Part shown: piece by piece, positions 8,720 through 19,187 of the stretch | How the letters are laid out: each line of letters starts with the position of its first letter | Numbering within the stretch: the stretch's first letter is position 1 | Assembly: GCF_905404315.1 (NCBI RefSeq) | Contig: NC_066270.1 | Coordinates: forward strand, 12,232,001-12,296,000 | Source: Leptidea sinapis | Lineage: Eukaryota; Arthropoda; Insecta; Lepidoptera; Pieridae | Length of the DNA: 64,000 nucleotides | Direction: 5' to 3' | The notes under the pieces: model-generated | The model's input: only the letters and a program-made list of their open reading frames with translations | Database searches by the model: none | What the model was told of the DNA's origin: nothing | Translations under genes and position numbers: made by a program

Positions 8720-10335
8720 TTAATCCCAGTCCGTGGTGTCATTAAGAAAATCGTTTATGCTATAATAACCTTTCCCACACAAACGTTTTTTAACAATTCT
8801 TTTAAATTTCGTAACACATTTGTTTTGTACATTTTCTGGGATCATATTGTAGAAGCATATACATCGCCGAACAAAAGACTTACTAACTCGACCCAACCGA
8901 GTAGTAGGCATAACAAGTTTATGTTTGTTCCTCGTGTTAACATTATGAATGTCAGTTTCTAGAAAATTCCTCAATGTGCTTATGAACATACAAAACATTA
9001 TCAAAAATGTATTGAGAAGCAACAGTCAAAATGTTTATTTCTTTAAATTTTTCTCTTAATGGTTCTTTAGTACCTAGGTTATAAATCGCGCGAATAGCCC
9101 TCTTCTGCAGCACAAAGATAGTATTAATATCGGCCGCACTGCCCCATAACAATATACCATAGGACATAACACTATGAAAATAACTAAAGTAATCTCGCCG
9201 TATCTATGTCAGTTAACCGTCTGATTTTCTTAACCGCATATGCTGCAGAACTAAGCCTATTCGCCAATCCTTCGATATGGGGGCCCCACTGCAATTTGGA
9301 ATCAAGAGTAATGCCAAGAAATATAGCAGATTCCACTGGTTTTACCACCTCTCCATTTAATAAAATATTCGCATCTACATTTTTGACATTTGGCGCGATG
9401 AATTTAATATATTTGGTTTTATGATTATTTAACAGGACATCATTTTGGAGTGCCATGCAATCTGAGTCAGATTTGATTTCTTTGAAGAGTTTCAGGTCAT
9501 CAGCATACAGGAGACACCGAGAATTATCAAGCACATCTGTAAGATCATTTATCATTAAAAGAAACAGAAGAGGCCCCAGTATCGATCCCTGACTAACCCC
9601 AGATCGCGTGTGGTAAAAGGCATATAAGGCATAAAAGGCATTTATTTACTCAAAATTGATTCCTTTAGAATTCTTTTTGATGTCAAAATGAATTCTAAAG
9701 GAATAATGATTGGGTTCGAACAGACCAAGCCGGACATATTGTTGACGGTCACACAAGTAGTCTGCGATAAGTCGGAGAAGTCTCGGTGTAAAGCCAATAG
9801 CGCTAAGTTTTTGTAACAATATGTCATTATTGACCCTGTCAAATGCTTTCTGGAAGTCAACGTAGAGCACGTCAACCAGAGAACTATGATCTAGTTTGTC
9901 CGAGATAAAATCAACTAGTGACAACAAGTTAGTGTCTACAGATCTTTTCGGTCTAAAACCATGCTGTTCGCCACAAATGTATTTGTCCACTTGCGCGTAC
10001 ATGTAGTTGTGAATAATGCTCAAATACCTTTGCGGGCGAAGACATCACTGCAATAGGTCGGTACTTTTCAACTTTCGATTTATCAGAGCTTTTTGGTATC
10101 GGGGTAACTCTCGACAACTTCCATTGGGACGGATATTCTCCCGATTCCAAGGCAAGATTGAAAATATGACAAAGAGGCATACAAAAGTTCTTTTTTGCCA
10201 GCTTTAGAACTTCAGAAGGAATACAATCCGGTCCTACGGAACTGCTCTGCTTCAACTTGTTGATTCCACCTATGACATCATCAGGTGTAATATGAAAGAT
10301 GTTTACATAATTGCTGTCATACGTCCTATCGAAAC
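8720..10335 (-). pseudogene. Jockey-like reverse transcriptase, broken
   Basis: In coding order: VTPIPKSSDKSKVEKYRPIA (fingers), EQHGFRPKRS, then YVDFQKAFDRV (motif A aspartate), SQGS (motif B), YADDLKLF (motif C), LQKRAIRAIYNLGTKEPLRE and a C-terminal IHNVNTRNK block ending near 8720. The enzyme would copy the element's RNA into the target site. Breaks: a frameshift near 10,020 after AKVFE, the 90-bp insertion at 9614-9703 between the YS and TRSG codons, and a frame change near 9180. The upstream part continues at 11,905 beyond Tc1 copy 2. Confidence 0.85.
9614..9703 (-). mobile_element. Tiny LINE 3'-end insertion with inverted 5' piece
   Basis: On the minus strand it ends GAAATAAATGCCTTTTATG-like, as the LINE tails at 16.4, 17.5, 18.4, 28.4, 30.4 and 56.0 kb do. 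Its first 14 bases are an exact inverse copy of GAATTCTAAAGGAA from the same tail, giving a perfect hairpin at 9660-9673 and 9690-9703. This resembles the 5' inversions made by twin priming during LINE insertion. Confidence 0.65.
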
Positions 10336-11904
10336 TACAGTGTAGTAAAGTAAGTATCACACTTTTCAAATAATTTTTTTTTCTTAACTATAGAAGGTAG
10401 AGACTTAAGATTAAAAACGTTTTGTTGCAATTTTTATAGGCTTTAATTCTTAGAAACTAAAATTATACATTAGTAACATTTTTAACTTAAAAAAGATAAA
10501 ACAATGAAAATAGACATTTTTAGTTTAGCGTAAAAAAATTCAACTAAAATGTATGACATGTTATTTAATTTTTAATAACTGGTATTGCCTCCTCGAGCTC
10601 TGATTACAGCTTCGAGCCGGTTTGGCATACTGAACACTAGGTTTCGGAGCCGATGTTCGGGAATATTCTCCCATTCTTCTACCAGGGCCTGCTTTAGTGC
10701 CCTGAGGGTAGTAAGTGGTGGTCTGCGATTTCTGACTAGCCTCCCAAACTCATCCCAGGCGTGTTCAATCGGGTTGAGATCAGGACTTCTTGATGGCCAA
10801 GCCATCATGCTGATACCGACCTCCTGAATATACTCTTGTACGATATGAGCCGTATGTGGCCGGGCATTATCATGCATCAGCATCTATCCATCCCCCATAT
10901 TTGCTAAATACGGCCCTGCATACTCATTGAGAATCTCTTGAGCATATCTTTGCCCAGTGAGGGTGCCATTTTCTATGGCTATTAGCTCTGTGCGACCTTC
11001 TGAAGATATGCCAGCCGATACATGTACACTGCCTCCACCGTATTGGACTCTTTCTGAGTTGCAGGCTTGAAGGTATCGCTCACCAGATTGCCTGTAAACA
11101 CTTCGCCTTCCATCAGAAGTGTAAAGGGAGAATCGAGACTCATCTGCAAACAAAATTCTTGACCATTCTTTTTCATCCCACTGCATGTGTTCACGGGCGT
11201 ATCGCAGTCTCGCTACTCGATGCTGTCTCTCGAGTTTTGGGCCACTCGCTGGTCTTCGGGGTATCAAATTTGCTTCAGCAAGTCTTCTTCTCACTGTACT
11301 GTCACTAATATAGTCCCTCCGGGTCTGAAGTAGCTGTTGCTGGACTTCAACTGCATTTTGGTGGCGATTTCTTAACACAGTGGAAATTATATAACTATCT
11401 TCTCGGGCACTGGTACACCTGGGTCTGCCATTACAAGGTCTCCTCAGATGGTGTCCAGTCTCTTCGTACCTTCGCTTTACCTTTTGGACCGTTCGTACCG
11501 TCACACCCACCATTCTTGCAGTGCGACGCATACTGATGCCTAGTTCCAGAAAAGCCATGATCCTAGCACATTCTTCAACTGAAAGAGGCATGATAAATAA
11601 ATGTTATGTGCTTTTTAGCATAAATTTTAAAAACAGGACCCATCGATCTTGAAAAAAATTTAAAACAGAAAGTAAAATGTGAATGGTAAAATTGTAATTC
11701 GGAAACGTCCGCTTTGAAATAGGAATGGTTTTGTTTTTGAAGTTTTTTTCAGCCAATTCTTAAAAGAAGGTTACTGACTATAAAGTTTTTATGTACAAAA
11801 TTAAATTCTCTTTGGAGTCCTTTTTATTTCGAAAGTATATCTTGTGAACTTAAAACGTTATCCCAATTTTAAAAGTGTGATACTTACTTTTGAAGGCCAG
11901 TGTA
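10336..11904 (-). mobile_element. Tc1-like DNA transposon, copy 2
   Basis: Reverse-oriented relative of 275-1848, inserted in the Jockey-like LINE. The end at 11,904 is intact (TACACTGGCCTTCAAAAGTA on the minus strand). The other end is damaged: it reads TACAGTGTAGTAAAGTAAGT where the family has CACTGGCCTGCAAAAGTAAG, so the outer ten bases are altered. This would be expected to impair mobility. Confidence 0.9.
10572..11591 (-). pseudogene. Tc1-like transposase with one nonsense codon
   Basis: Same 1,020-base length as the copy 1 gene and collinear throughout. It is split into 235 and 103 residues by a single TAG, at the codon that is serine (TCG) in copy 1, just before the second catalytic aspartate motif MHDNARPH. 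By my count about 20 of 339 residues differ between copies. Copy 2 has the family-like DLNPIE and YGGGS motifs that copy 1 lacks. No frameshifts. Confidence 0.92.
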
Positions 11905-12600
11905 TAAGCTTCATCTGTATCGAGTACAGGTTATATCTGGCAACAATGTGCTTGAAAAAAAGTTGGCGAAAGCACCTACAGCAGCAACACCTGAAAAAGT
12001 TTGCCCCTCAAAAGTCACACTAGGTTCAAATCCACCTTTGGTGCGAAGGCTTGAAACGTGACGCCAAAAGCCACGAGGGTTGGCTTTGATGTTAACTTCA
12101 ATATACTTAATATAGTCGCAATAGGATGACTCTATGCGGTTTTTAAGATCTGCTCGAAGTTCTGAGAATCTTCTGTATATTTCTGGTGAGTTAGAACATT
12201 TCCATAATCTATGCAACTTCATCTTACACCTGATATCTCGGATAATATCACTCGTAAACCAAACGGGGTAACGTTTACTATGGCATGCTTTACGTCGTTT
12301 CCTAGGCATGCATTGGTCAAAGATATAAACGGATTTATAAAAATTTTCAGTTGCATCTCTCACAGTATGGGCCTGCAGAACTGTACGCCAAGAATTTGCC
12401 TCGATTAATGCAGAAAAAAGTTCATAATCGCATCGACCAAAATTCCAGTCCCTGCAAGGATTTATATTAGATGGCTCAAGAAACTCTGAACGGCGACATG
12501 TATCAAGCCTGACTTCAATCTCTCAATGGTGGATGATTCGCGTCGGGCAGAACTATACCTTCAGCAGTTATAGCACGCACCTCTCCACACACATCGCTCT
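11905..12600 (-). pseudogene. Jockey-like LINE: endonuclease end and linker before RT
   Basis: On the minus strand, LPDANHPPLEIEVRL resembles the end of an AP-type endonuclease domain, followed by NPCRDWNFGRCDYELFSAL and a 150-residue open stretch with PVWFTSDI, FSELRADLKNRIESSY and NPRGFWRHVSSLR, standard between endonuclease and RT in Jockey-type elements. The frame stops at Tc1 copy 2 and resumes beyond it at 10,335. Upstream stops near 12,540 show decay. Confidence 0.75.
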
Positions 12601-12625
12601 CTCTGTACAAGTGTACTCAACCTGT

Positions 12626-13020
12626 AGAATAATAATAATAATATAATAATATATTGACAATACGTTATAACAATAATTAAAATATTTTATCAATGTATTT
12701 GGTTGCGCTTATTAGCTTCATTGCGACGTCATTCGCGAAGCGACCGTGAAGAGTGTACGTCGACCCCCGCATCTCAATCCGTGCGTTCGATGCGCCGCTA
12801 TCTCGTATAATAAACTTTTTATTTAATATTTACAGTTCTTCATAATTTATATTAATTTGAAATTCTGTGAGTCCTGGCGGGGCCTGCAGAAGATATCACG
12901 GTTAATCCCTGGAATTTTACTGCATTGCGCTAATTGGTTTTACAAGGAGACGAACCCCGCGACCTTTTTATCCATACAGTCCACTCAAAATAATCTTATA
13001 GATTACTCATCGCGTTTACT
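12626..13020. other. Non-coding, copy A only
   Basis: Opens with an AAT-rich simple repeat, then unmatched sequence, including a GC-richer 80-bp patch near 12,720-12,800. No gene, RNA or element end recognised. Shared A/B sequence resumes at 13,023. Confidence 0.6.
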
Positions 13021-14497
13021 GACATGATATCGAATACAGTAGTTATTTAAGGATAGAATATTAAACATACTAATATCTGACCAACTGTATGGAGGTAGCA
13101 CAAAACTGGGATTAACGGTGCAATCTGAATACACAGATAGACATACAACGAACTGGTTGCGAATAGCTGAGAGAGAGAAAGAGAGAACATCTAACTGAAG
13201 ATAACATACAAAACTGTAATTGGAAGTGCAGCCATAGCGACAATATTCATTCTTACACCTCGTTCGATTTAAATTTCTGAATATTCAAGAACGTGATCAA
13301 TCCAAGAGCCGATTACTGATTTACGAGCACATTGCCCGTGTCGGAGTTTACCCAACCTGATTGAATTTGCAATGCAATAAGATATTGTGGGTAAGTTTTC
13401 CGATATAGTGTATTTGTTGTTAGTTTTCGAAGCGAGGAGAAAATTGGATGTTGTTTCCACATTACACACATTCTTTTTACAATAGTATATTATCATCTAA
13501 AATAAATTATTTCATTGTTTTTATTTAATAGTTGTTTTAAGAAACAATTCAACACAAAAGGATTGAGGCACTGAAATTGTTTAAAAAATTTACTGTGCAA
13601 TAATATACTGCATATTATTTAACTTAGTATGTTTTTACAATATCAGCTTACCTTTTAAATATTCAAATTTTGATAACGTTAAGTTTGTAAGATTAGAAAT
13701 ACTTCATGAAATTCGTTCCAAAATTGCATTAAACTGAATTTAATAATAACTTGACATAGTTACACCTGCATTACTTTGTGTTTTAATACTTCAGTGCCAA
13801 CATGCTAATTACGAAGCAAAATTGCTGACCAACGAAATGAGAACTCATTGAGTTGGATGCCAGGAATCATGAAGAGAGCTCCTATTAACTTTTATAATAT
13901 GCCGTTTACGTCGCGTCGGACAAATTAGTTGGCCTTCATTTAGTTACTTTTTATATCATTAGGTATTATGACTCAATATTTTGTATAACAAGATGTTTGT
14001 CGGATATTTTATTATTTTAGAAATTGTAATAATAAATGTAAGTATTAATTTAAATAAACAGTTATAATAATAATAATTAAAACACTTTTACACAAATTAT
14101 CTCGCTCCGGACATTGCCTCTACTATGTAGCTATCACATTTAATTGTACACTATGAGTGCTATACCCCGGAATCTTCTAGACTATTAATTGACAACCCAT
14201 TTACCCCAGCGTTTAGTGACCCTGCTCACTATAGGTCTCAGGGTTAAATCCCGGTAGGCGCAAACATTTAAATGATGAATATGGATATTTGTTGCCGAGT
14301 CATGGATGTTTATATATATGAACATCCATGACTATACAAACATACTTTGTATACAAAAGTATGTTTAATTATGTATGTTCACGCCAAATAAGTAATATTT
14401 ATAATCCTGAAGTGACAGTCGCATCGGACGGCAAATCACACGCACCGTAACCAACGCATCTGCTGAGCTGTTACACCTGATTCCTGCCGCCGAATTC
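13021..14497. other. Shared A/B sequence without recognisable gene
   Basis: Matches 23,334-24,545. The minus-strand frame at 13,269-13,496 is kept in B (23,553-23,780) with a few changes. It has no recognisable domain and is probably chance. Short GA-rich run near 13,165. Confidence 0.6.
14298..14333. repeat. 13-bp perfect hairpin private to copy A
   Basis: AGTCATGGATGTT (14,298-14,310) and its exact complement (14,321-14,333) surround TATATATATG. Copy B has only the first arm (near 24,389) and runs on directly, so the second arm was gained in A or lost in B. A second near-palindrome around GTATAC follows at once. Confidence 0.8.
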
Positions 14498-14808
14498 CAC
14501 CTTTGCACGACACGCCACAAGTTAGGATATCATCCCCACCATCTGGATGTGTGGTGGTCCCCCACAGTGCGGTTTTTAAGGAGTTTTCTTCCACGTAATA
14601 CAAAGATGTGGAATGAACTTCCTTGTGCAGTATGTTTCCGGGACGATACGACATTGGTACCTGCAAAAAAAGCGCGTACACCTTCCTTAAAGGCCGGCAA
14701 TGCTCCTGTGATTCCTCTGGTGTTGCAAGAGAATGCAGGCGGCTCTGATTACTAAGCAGCAGGTGACCCATACGCTCGGTTATCCTTCTTTTCCATAAAA
14801 AAAAATTG
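14498..14808 (+). pseudogene. LINE 3' end with RT C-terminus and A-tail
   Basis: Contains the C-terminal RT hallmark of a common lepidopteran LINE (PRNTKMWNELPCAVCF followed by a GTFKK-like stretch) and KGRQ-like sequence, then a 3' UTR ending TTATCCTTCTTTTCCATAAA and an A run. Frameshifted. Related tails lie at 24,546, 36,486, 45,370 and 53,046, and the full C-terminal part of a related element is at 62,770-64,000. Confidence 0.75.
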
Positions 14809-15284
14809 GATAAAATTGCCGCATCACCACATTTACTAGTGAGATAGTATGAGATTATAGTAGTAGTGATTCGACTAATATTTATGTATCTATAGTGTAG
14901 TGTAAAGGAAACCCACAGTTCCTGGATAAGAGACGATTGAGACTTCATCTTCCCACGACCATAAAATCTGCAACCCCTGTCATATTCCAGGTTAGTGCAC
15001 TTGCTCCTTTCGTCAATCCTCTTTGTTCCGCAACTTACAGTTCATAAATTCTTCAACCACCTGGGGATCATTGTTGTCTTGTACCCATAAAGGTACCCAA
15101 AGTGCTTTGTTCGGAGCAGGATGATATTAAGATTCACTAATCACTACCAGACGGATCGTCAAACATATTATTAATTATCGCCATCAAAAGTTCTATCTCA
15201 TTTATTAAAATCATTCGATTTACGAAACCTATTATTAGAATCCTGATATTAAATATATTTATATGGCAAGCGTCCTGATGGAAT

Positions 15285-15670
15285 GACTTAGGTGGCTTGG
15301 GCACGGGGAAGGGCGCTGGTGTGGGACGCGACTTGCGTCGACACTCTGGCTCCGTCTCATGTCCAAGTTACGTCAGTTGGTGCTGGGGCTGCTGCTTCTA
15401 CTGCCGAAGACGGCAAGCGTCGCAAATATGTTGGTCTCAGTGAATCATACATCTTTGTGCTCTTTGGTGTCGATACACTTGGCCCGTGGGGCCCAGAGGC
15501 GCGGAGAATGTTCAAAATTAGTATTTTTAAAATTAGGATTTCTTAGCGAAGAACTATCTTCGCGCCTCAATAAAGGCTACTAGAAATCCAAGCGCTGGCA
15601 TCTATCTCGGTCAACGGATCAGCCCAGCTATCCAACGCGGAAATGATGCCAGTATTCTAGGAACGCTTCG
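15285..15670 (+). pseudogene. LINE/mobile-element pol C-terminal fragment
   Basis: Decayed frame with ARGRALVWDATCVDTLAPSH, then AGAAASTAEDGKRRKYVGL and SYIFVLFGVDTLGPWGPEA, a recurrent C-terminal block of mobile-element polyproteins in animal genomes, followed by a broken RISLAIQRGN-like end. The clade is not certain. Matched in copy B at 25,285-25,600, which has a deletion in its 3' part; a short scrap also occurs near 51,605. Confidence 0.6.
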
Positions 15671-16224
15671 ACGTAATGATAGTTTTAATTTAATGTAGTC
15701 ATAGTATTGTGAATATAGTTATAAGATTTGTTTTGTTTTCCAAATATATTTATATGATTAACCACAAGCCAATGATTGTTAATAAAAAACAGAGAAACAC
15801 AACAAGACGAACACCGAATGTGCTCATATATTTCCACTGCACATCTGTTTCATTCTCAGCGTAGATATTTTACGGCTTAACTTCACTCTCAAATTGTAAA
15901 ATATATTAAATAACTAAAAGCTCTGTTTCAATTTATTGCTCATTATGCGTTACTTGAAGAACTTTTATAAAATATTTTATTTCACGGGTCCGAATTTCCT
16001 TCATTTATTTATTTATTCGACCAATATTTCTGTGTCTGTCCTGCAGTACCAATGAAAACGTTATCTTGCAAACGTCGGGTTTAATAATAAATATTTTTCC
16101 TTACTTTTACGCAAAAGCCTCATCTAAAATTATACTGACAATTTCATTTAACCCTTTAAAAAGAATTTAAATAAAATAAATGTGTAACACTTGCGTTAAT
16201 CAAAGAAAATAAATAACGTTAATC

Positions 16225-16430
16225 CTACTACTCCACAGCTGCATATCTAAGTGTTCGGACAGCCTGGGACTAAATTATTATTGTTTTATAGCAAAAGCAA
16301 TAGCGCAAAAAAAAGAATGCTGGGTGAGTTTCTTGCTTCGCTTCTTAGTATATTAGAAATGATACAAAAAGAATTCTAAAGGAATTAAATTTGAGAAAAT
16401 AAATGTCTTTTATGCCATTTAAATACCAAA
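16225..16430 (+). mobile_element. LINE 3' end (GAATTCTAAAGGAAT tail family)
   Basis: Starts CCTACTACTCCACAGCTGCA, continues through GTTTCTTGC and GCTTCTTAGTATATTAG, and ends in AAATAAATGTCTTTTATGCC. Nearly the same text ends the fragment at 55,520-56,060. Copy B lacks 16,130-16,860, so this block was deleted there or inserted here. Confidence 0.65.
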
Positions 16431-17090
16431 TAATAGTTGCTTAGGTAGACTAGTGAATTTAAAGATTTACCTTTCAAAGTTTTTAAAAGAAGACTGCATC
16501 AGTGGTCAATAAATAAGTGCTTCAATAGTTTAAATAAATTTTTCAATACAAAATGAATTATTAGACATTATGAATTAGTCTATTTGATAATTAATATATT
16601 TAAATTATTTACTTTTATGACATTGAATTTGTTAACATTATACATAGGTACTAAATGAATTATTAAATTACTTACGTCTTATATGATAATATCATTATAT
16701 TTTAATTTTATAAATATTAATGATAGCATTGTAAATTCCGACATGTTTCAGTATAACAGTAGAGTGTGGGTATGTAGAAATTTTTTTTACAAGATTTCTA
16801 CTCATTTCTTGGAAACCTTTTTCATAATATTTAATAAAATAATTAAAACCATGAGCCGTTCATATTAAACAGAACAAAATAGAAACAGAATATTTAAAGC
16901 AAAGGGAATTACAAATGGTCTCTTTCCTTTTAAAATGACAGGCGAGTTAGAAGATAATCTGTTTACCGGCCAGTAAATTAAAGACGCTGACCTAACTAGG
17001 CCTTTTGTAGAGATCAAAGCTAATTCGCAACTTTGTAAATTGATCTTTGAAATTTTTATGAGTCTTAAATTTGTGTTGAATAAAACGAGC
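16431..17090. other. AT-rich sequence, no gene seen
   Basis: Very AT-rich. The 61-residue frame at 16,683-16,868 has no recognisable features. Matching to copy B resumes at about 16,858 (TTCATATTAAACAGAAC). Confidence 0.55.
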
Positions 17091-17094
17091 TATT

Positions 17095-17490
17095 TTGATG
17101 ATTTCTTCTCAATCGGTCAATCGAGTGTTTGCTCTGCAAAAGGGAGCTGCTCGTGCTTTATATCAGCTTGGTTATAGACAGTCTCTCAAAGAAAAATTTA
17201 AAGAAATAAATATTATGACTGTTCATTGTCAGTACATTTATGAAAATTTAATATACGTTCACAAATATCGAAATAGCAATGACAGTACAATATTCTATAT
17301 TTGATTTGATTAAAAAGAGCGCGTAAAAAAAAAAGGTGGAGCTTTCTGGAAGTTTCTTGCACCGCTTCTTCGATCTCAGAGCGCTATTTGTTTCCGAAGC
17401 TGTAGTAGTATCTAGTATATTAGAAATGACATCAAAAAGAATTCTATAGGAATCAATTTTGAGGAAATAAATGCCTTTATACTCTTATCA
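17095..17490 (+). pseudogene. LINE fragment: RT C-terminal region and 3' UTR
   Basis: VFALQKGAARALYQLGYRQSLKEKFKEI and MTVHCQYIYENLIYVH match the post-RT region of Jockey-type elements (compare LQKRAIRAIYNLG at about 9,100 in the other LINE). The 3' UTR ends GAAATAAATGCCTTTATAC. In copy B the same fragment is cut by a foldback element at its TAT (17,173-17,175 here). Confidence 0.75.
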
Positions 17491-17754
17491 GAGTGTTCGT
17501 GGCCGCTGAGATGATGCAACATTAGTCGCCATTGAGCTCTTTAGTTTTGGGTCGCATGATGATGATGATTGATGCAAGATCCGGGAATTGGAAACACAAG
17601 GCACGTCATAAAACGAACCTTGGTGGTTGATATTTCGTGATGACAGCACATAAATGCAAATACTTGTGGCGGCGACGTGAAGCGGGTCATCTTCTTTCTT
17701 AAAATATAGTTGACGGAGGCGACGGCTGGTCCACGCGTCATGCTCGTGAGCGGG

Positions 17755-18425
17755 TGCTACTTGTGGTGGCTGGATAATCTTGTTAAGAGCAGCAAAGTTA
17801 TACCTTTGTTTAAATCCGGCAGTTCTTTTGACCCTGCTAATTTCAGGCCTATTTTAGTGCTGCCTGTTTTAAGTAAAATTTTTGAAAAACTTTTGCTTCA
17901 GCAGCTACAAATGATTTTTATAAATTGTTGAACAAAAATCAATTTAGTTTCACTAGAGGCTCATCAACAATTAATGCGGGTACTAGACTCATTGAGCACA
18001 TCTTTGACGCCTGGGAAGAGTCATAGGATGCATTGTGCATTTTTTGTGATTTGTCCAAAGCATTTGACTGCGTCCACCATAAAACTTTACTCCTAAAACT
18101 AAAGCATTATGGAGTAAAAAATAGATCACTTAATCTGTTTAAATCCTATTTAAGCAAAAGAGTTCAGATAGTCGATGTAAATGGCAAACGGGTTCGGGTA
18201 AACCTGTGGGAATAGATGTTCCGCAGGGTTCTATTCTCGGTCCTTTCTTGTTTCTTATATATATTAACGATCTACCGTTTGTGGTAGATGATAGCCATGA
18301 GATTGTATTGTTTGCTGATGATACTAGTAATGATGGTAGTAGTATCTAGTATATTAGAAATAACATCAAAAAGAATTCTAAACGAATCAACTTTAAGAAA
18401 ATAAAAGCCTTTTATGCCTTTTAAG
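17755..18425 (+). pseudogene. LINE fragment: RT palm
   Basis: Broken frame with KVIPLFKSGSSFDPANFRPI, FCDLSKAFDCVHH (motif A), then, after a frameshift near 18,215, GPFLFLIYINDLPF and IVLFADDTS (motif C), joined directly to the AAAAAGAATTCTAAACGAAT tail. Same family as 17,095 but out of order, so this is a separate internally deleted copy. Sequence just upstream (17,500-17,750) is unassigned. Confidence 0.8.
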
Positions 18426-18469
18426 AGGACTCTGCATCATTTATTTTCATTAAAGTTAAGGTTTTTTAT

Positions 18470-18660
18470 AATCTATATATATAAGAATGAATTGCTGTTC
18501 GTTAGTCTAGCTAAAACACGAGAACGGCTCGACCGATTTGGCTAATTTTGGTCTTGAATTATTTGTGGAAGTCCAGGGAAGGTTTGAAATAAATGAAAAA
18601 CAAATGAAGAACACGATAGAAATAAATTTAACCCCCGCTTATCCACGCTAGGAAAGAAAT
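18470..18660 (+). repeat. Helitron-like 5' end fragment
   Basis: Starts AATCTATATATATAAGAATG and continues GCTCGACCGATTTGGCTAAT, wording typical of small Helitron-like repeats in Lepidoptera. No CTRR 3' end found. Paralog at about 30,528-30,720. Confidence 0.4.
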
Positions 18661-19187
18661 TTAGTACAACTATTATGTCCGCATTTGTATGTAATGAATG
18701 ACGCACTTACAGCGCGTTACTACGGAAGAACTTTTCGAGATGGTGTCGTATAAATAACTAAAAAGCCAATTGCACACAACAAATATAAATATGAGCTCGT
18801 ATCGAAACACAATATTGATGCTTAGAACAATGAATTGATAATGATACTCGTTCTACATTGATCACTTCTAAACCGACGTTAGCGCTTGATCTATGTTCAG
18901 TGTATGCTCTGAATCTATTAACAGCTTCTACTGATAAGCTCTAAAACTAATGGATTTGACACGACTTTAATTGATCCTTTCAATTATGTCGCTTACTCCT
19001 CGCAGCGAATGGCTTAAACGAAAATCTCACACAAATTTATAACGACACACAATACCGAAATTTACAAAAATTTGGCCGAAATTTTATGATACGTTAAACT
19101 TTTTTTAATATTTTAAGTTTAGTTCAAAATAAACCTTCTATATCGTACTAGGATTTGTATTTGAAAATAGGAGTAGTAGTACTCGTT

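Larger units (their letters stand above)
8509..12625 (-). mobile_element. Jockey-like LINE, 5' truncated, split by Tc1 copy 2
   Basis: On the minus strand it runs from the end of an endonuclease-like region (about 12,600) through linker, reverse transcriptase and 3' UTR to a tail of TTTGAATTTGAATTTGA at 8509-8525, an ending common in lepidopteran Jockey-type elements. Tc1 copy 2 splits it at 10,336-11,904, and a 90-bp LINE scrap sits in the RT at 9614-9703. Without these inserts about 2.5 kb remain. It is private to copy A. The 5' truncation point abuts an AAT-rich simple repeat at 12,626-12,650. Confidence 0.8.
1..19187. repeat. Tandem duplication, copy A
   Basis: Runs collinear with 20,745-31,256 on the same strand, interrupted by insertions private to one copy. 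Matching anchors include the opening GACATCAACAGATTAG (1 and 20,745), the block from GATATCGAATAC (13,026 and 23,337) and the ending AGGAGTAGTAGTACTCGT before 19,187 and 31,256. Identity looks about 95 percent by eye. The left end of copy A lies outside the window. Insertions private to A: Tc1, Harbinger, a MITE and the nested LINEs at 7.7-12.6 kb. Confidence 0.85.

Noticed and set aside
12626..12650. CRISPR-like or satellite array from the AAT repeat
   Set aside because: Simple microsatellite only; no spacers or unit structure, and no CRISPR array is expected in such DNA.
13269..13496. 75-residue minus-strand frame kept in A and B (23,553-23,780)
   Set aside because: No domain, no start context, and amino-acid-changing differences; conservation is explained by duplication.
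17541..17741. Possible gene in the 17.5-17.75 kb block shared with 28.5-28.7 kb
   Set aside because: The frame is short, has a histidine run from ATG/ATC repeats, and no known motif; the block sits between two LINE fragments.
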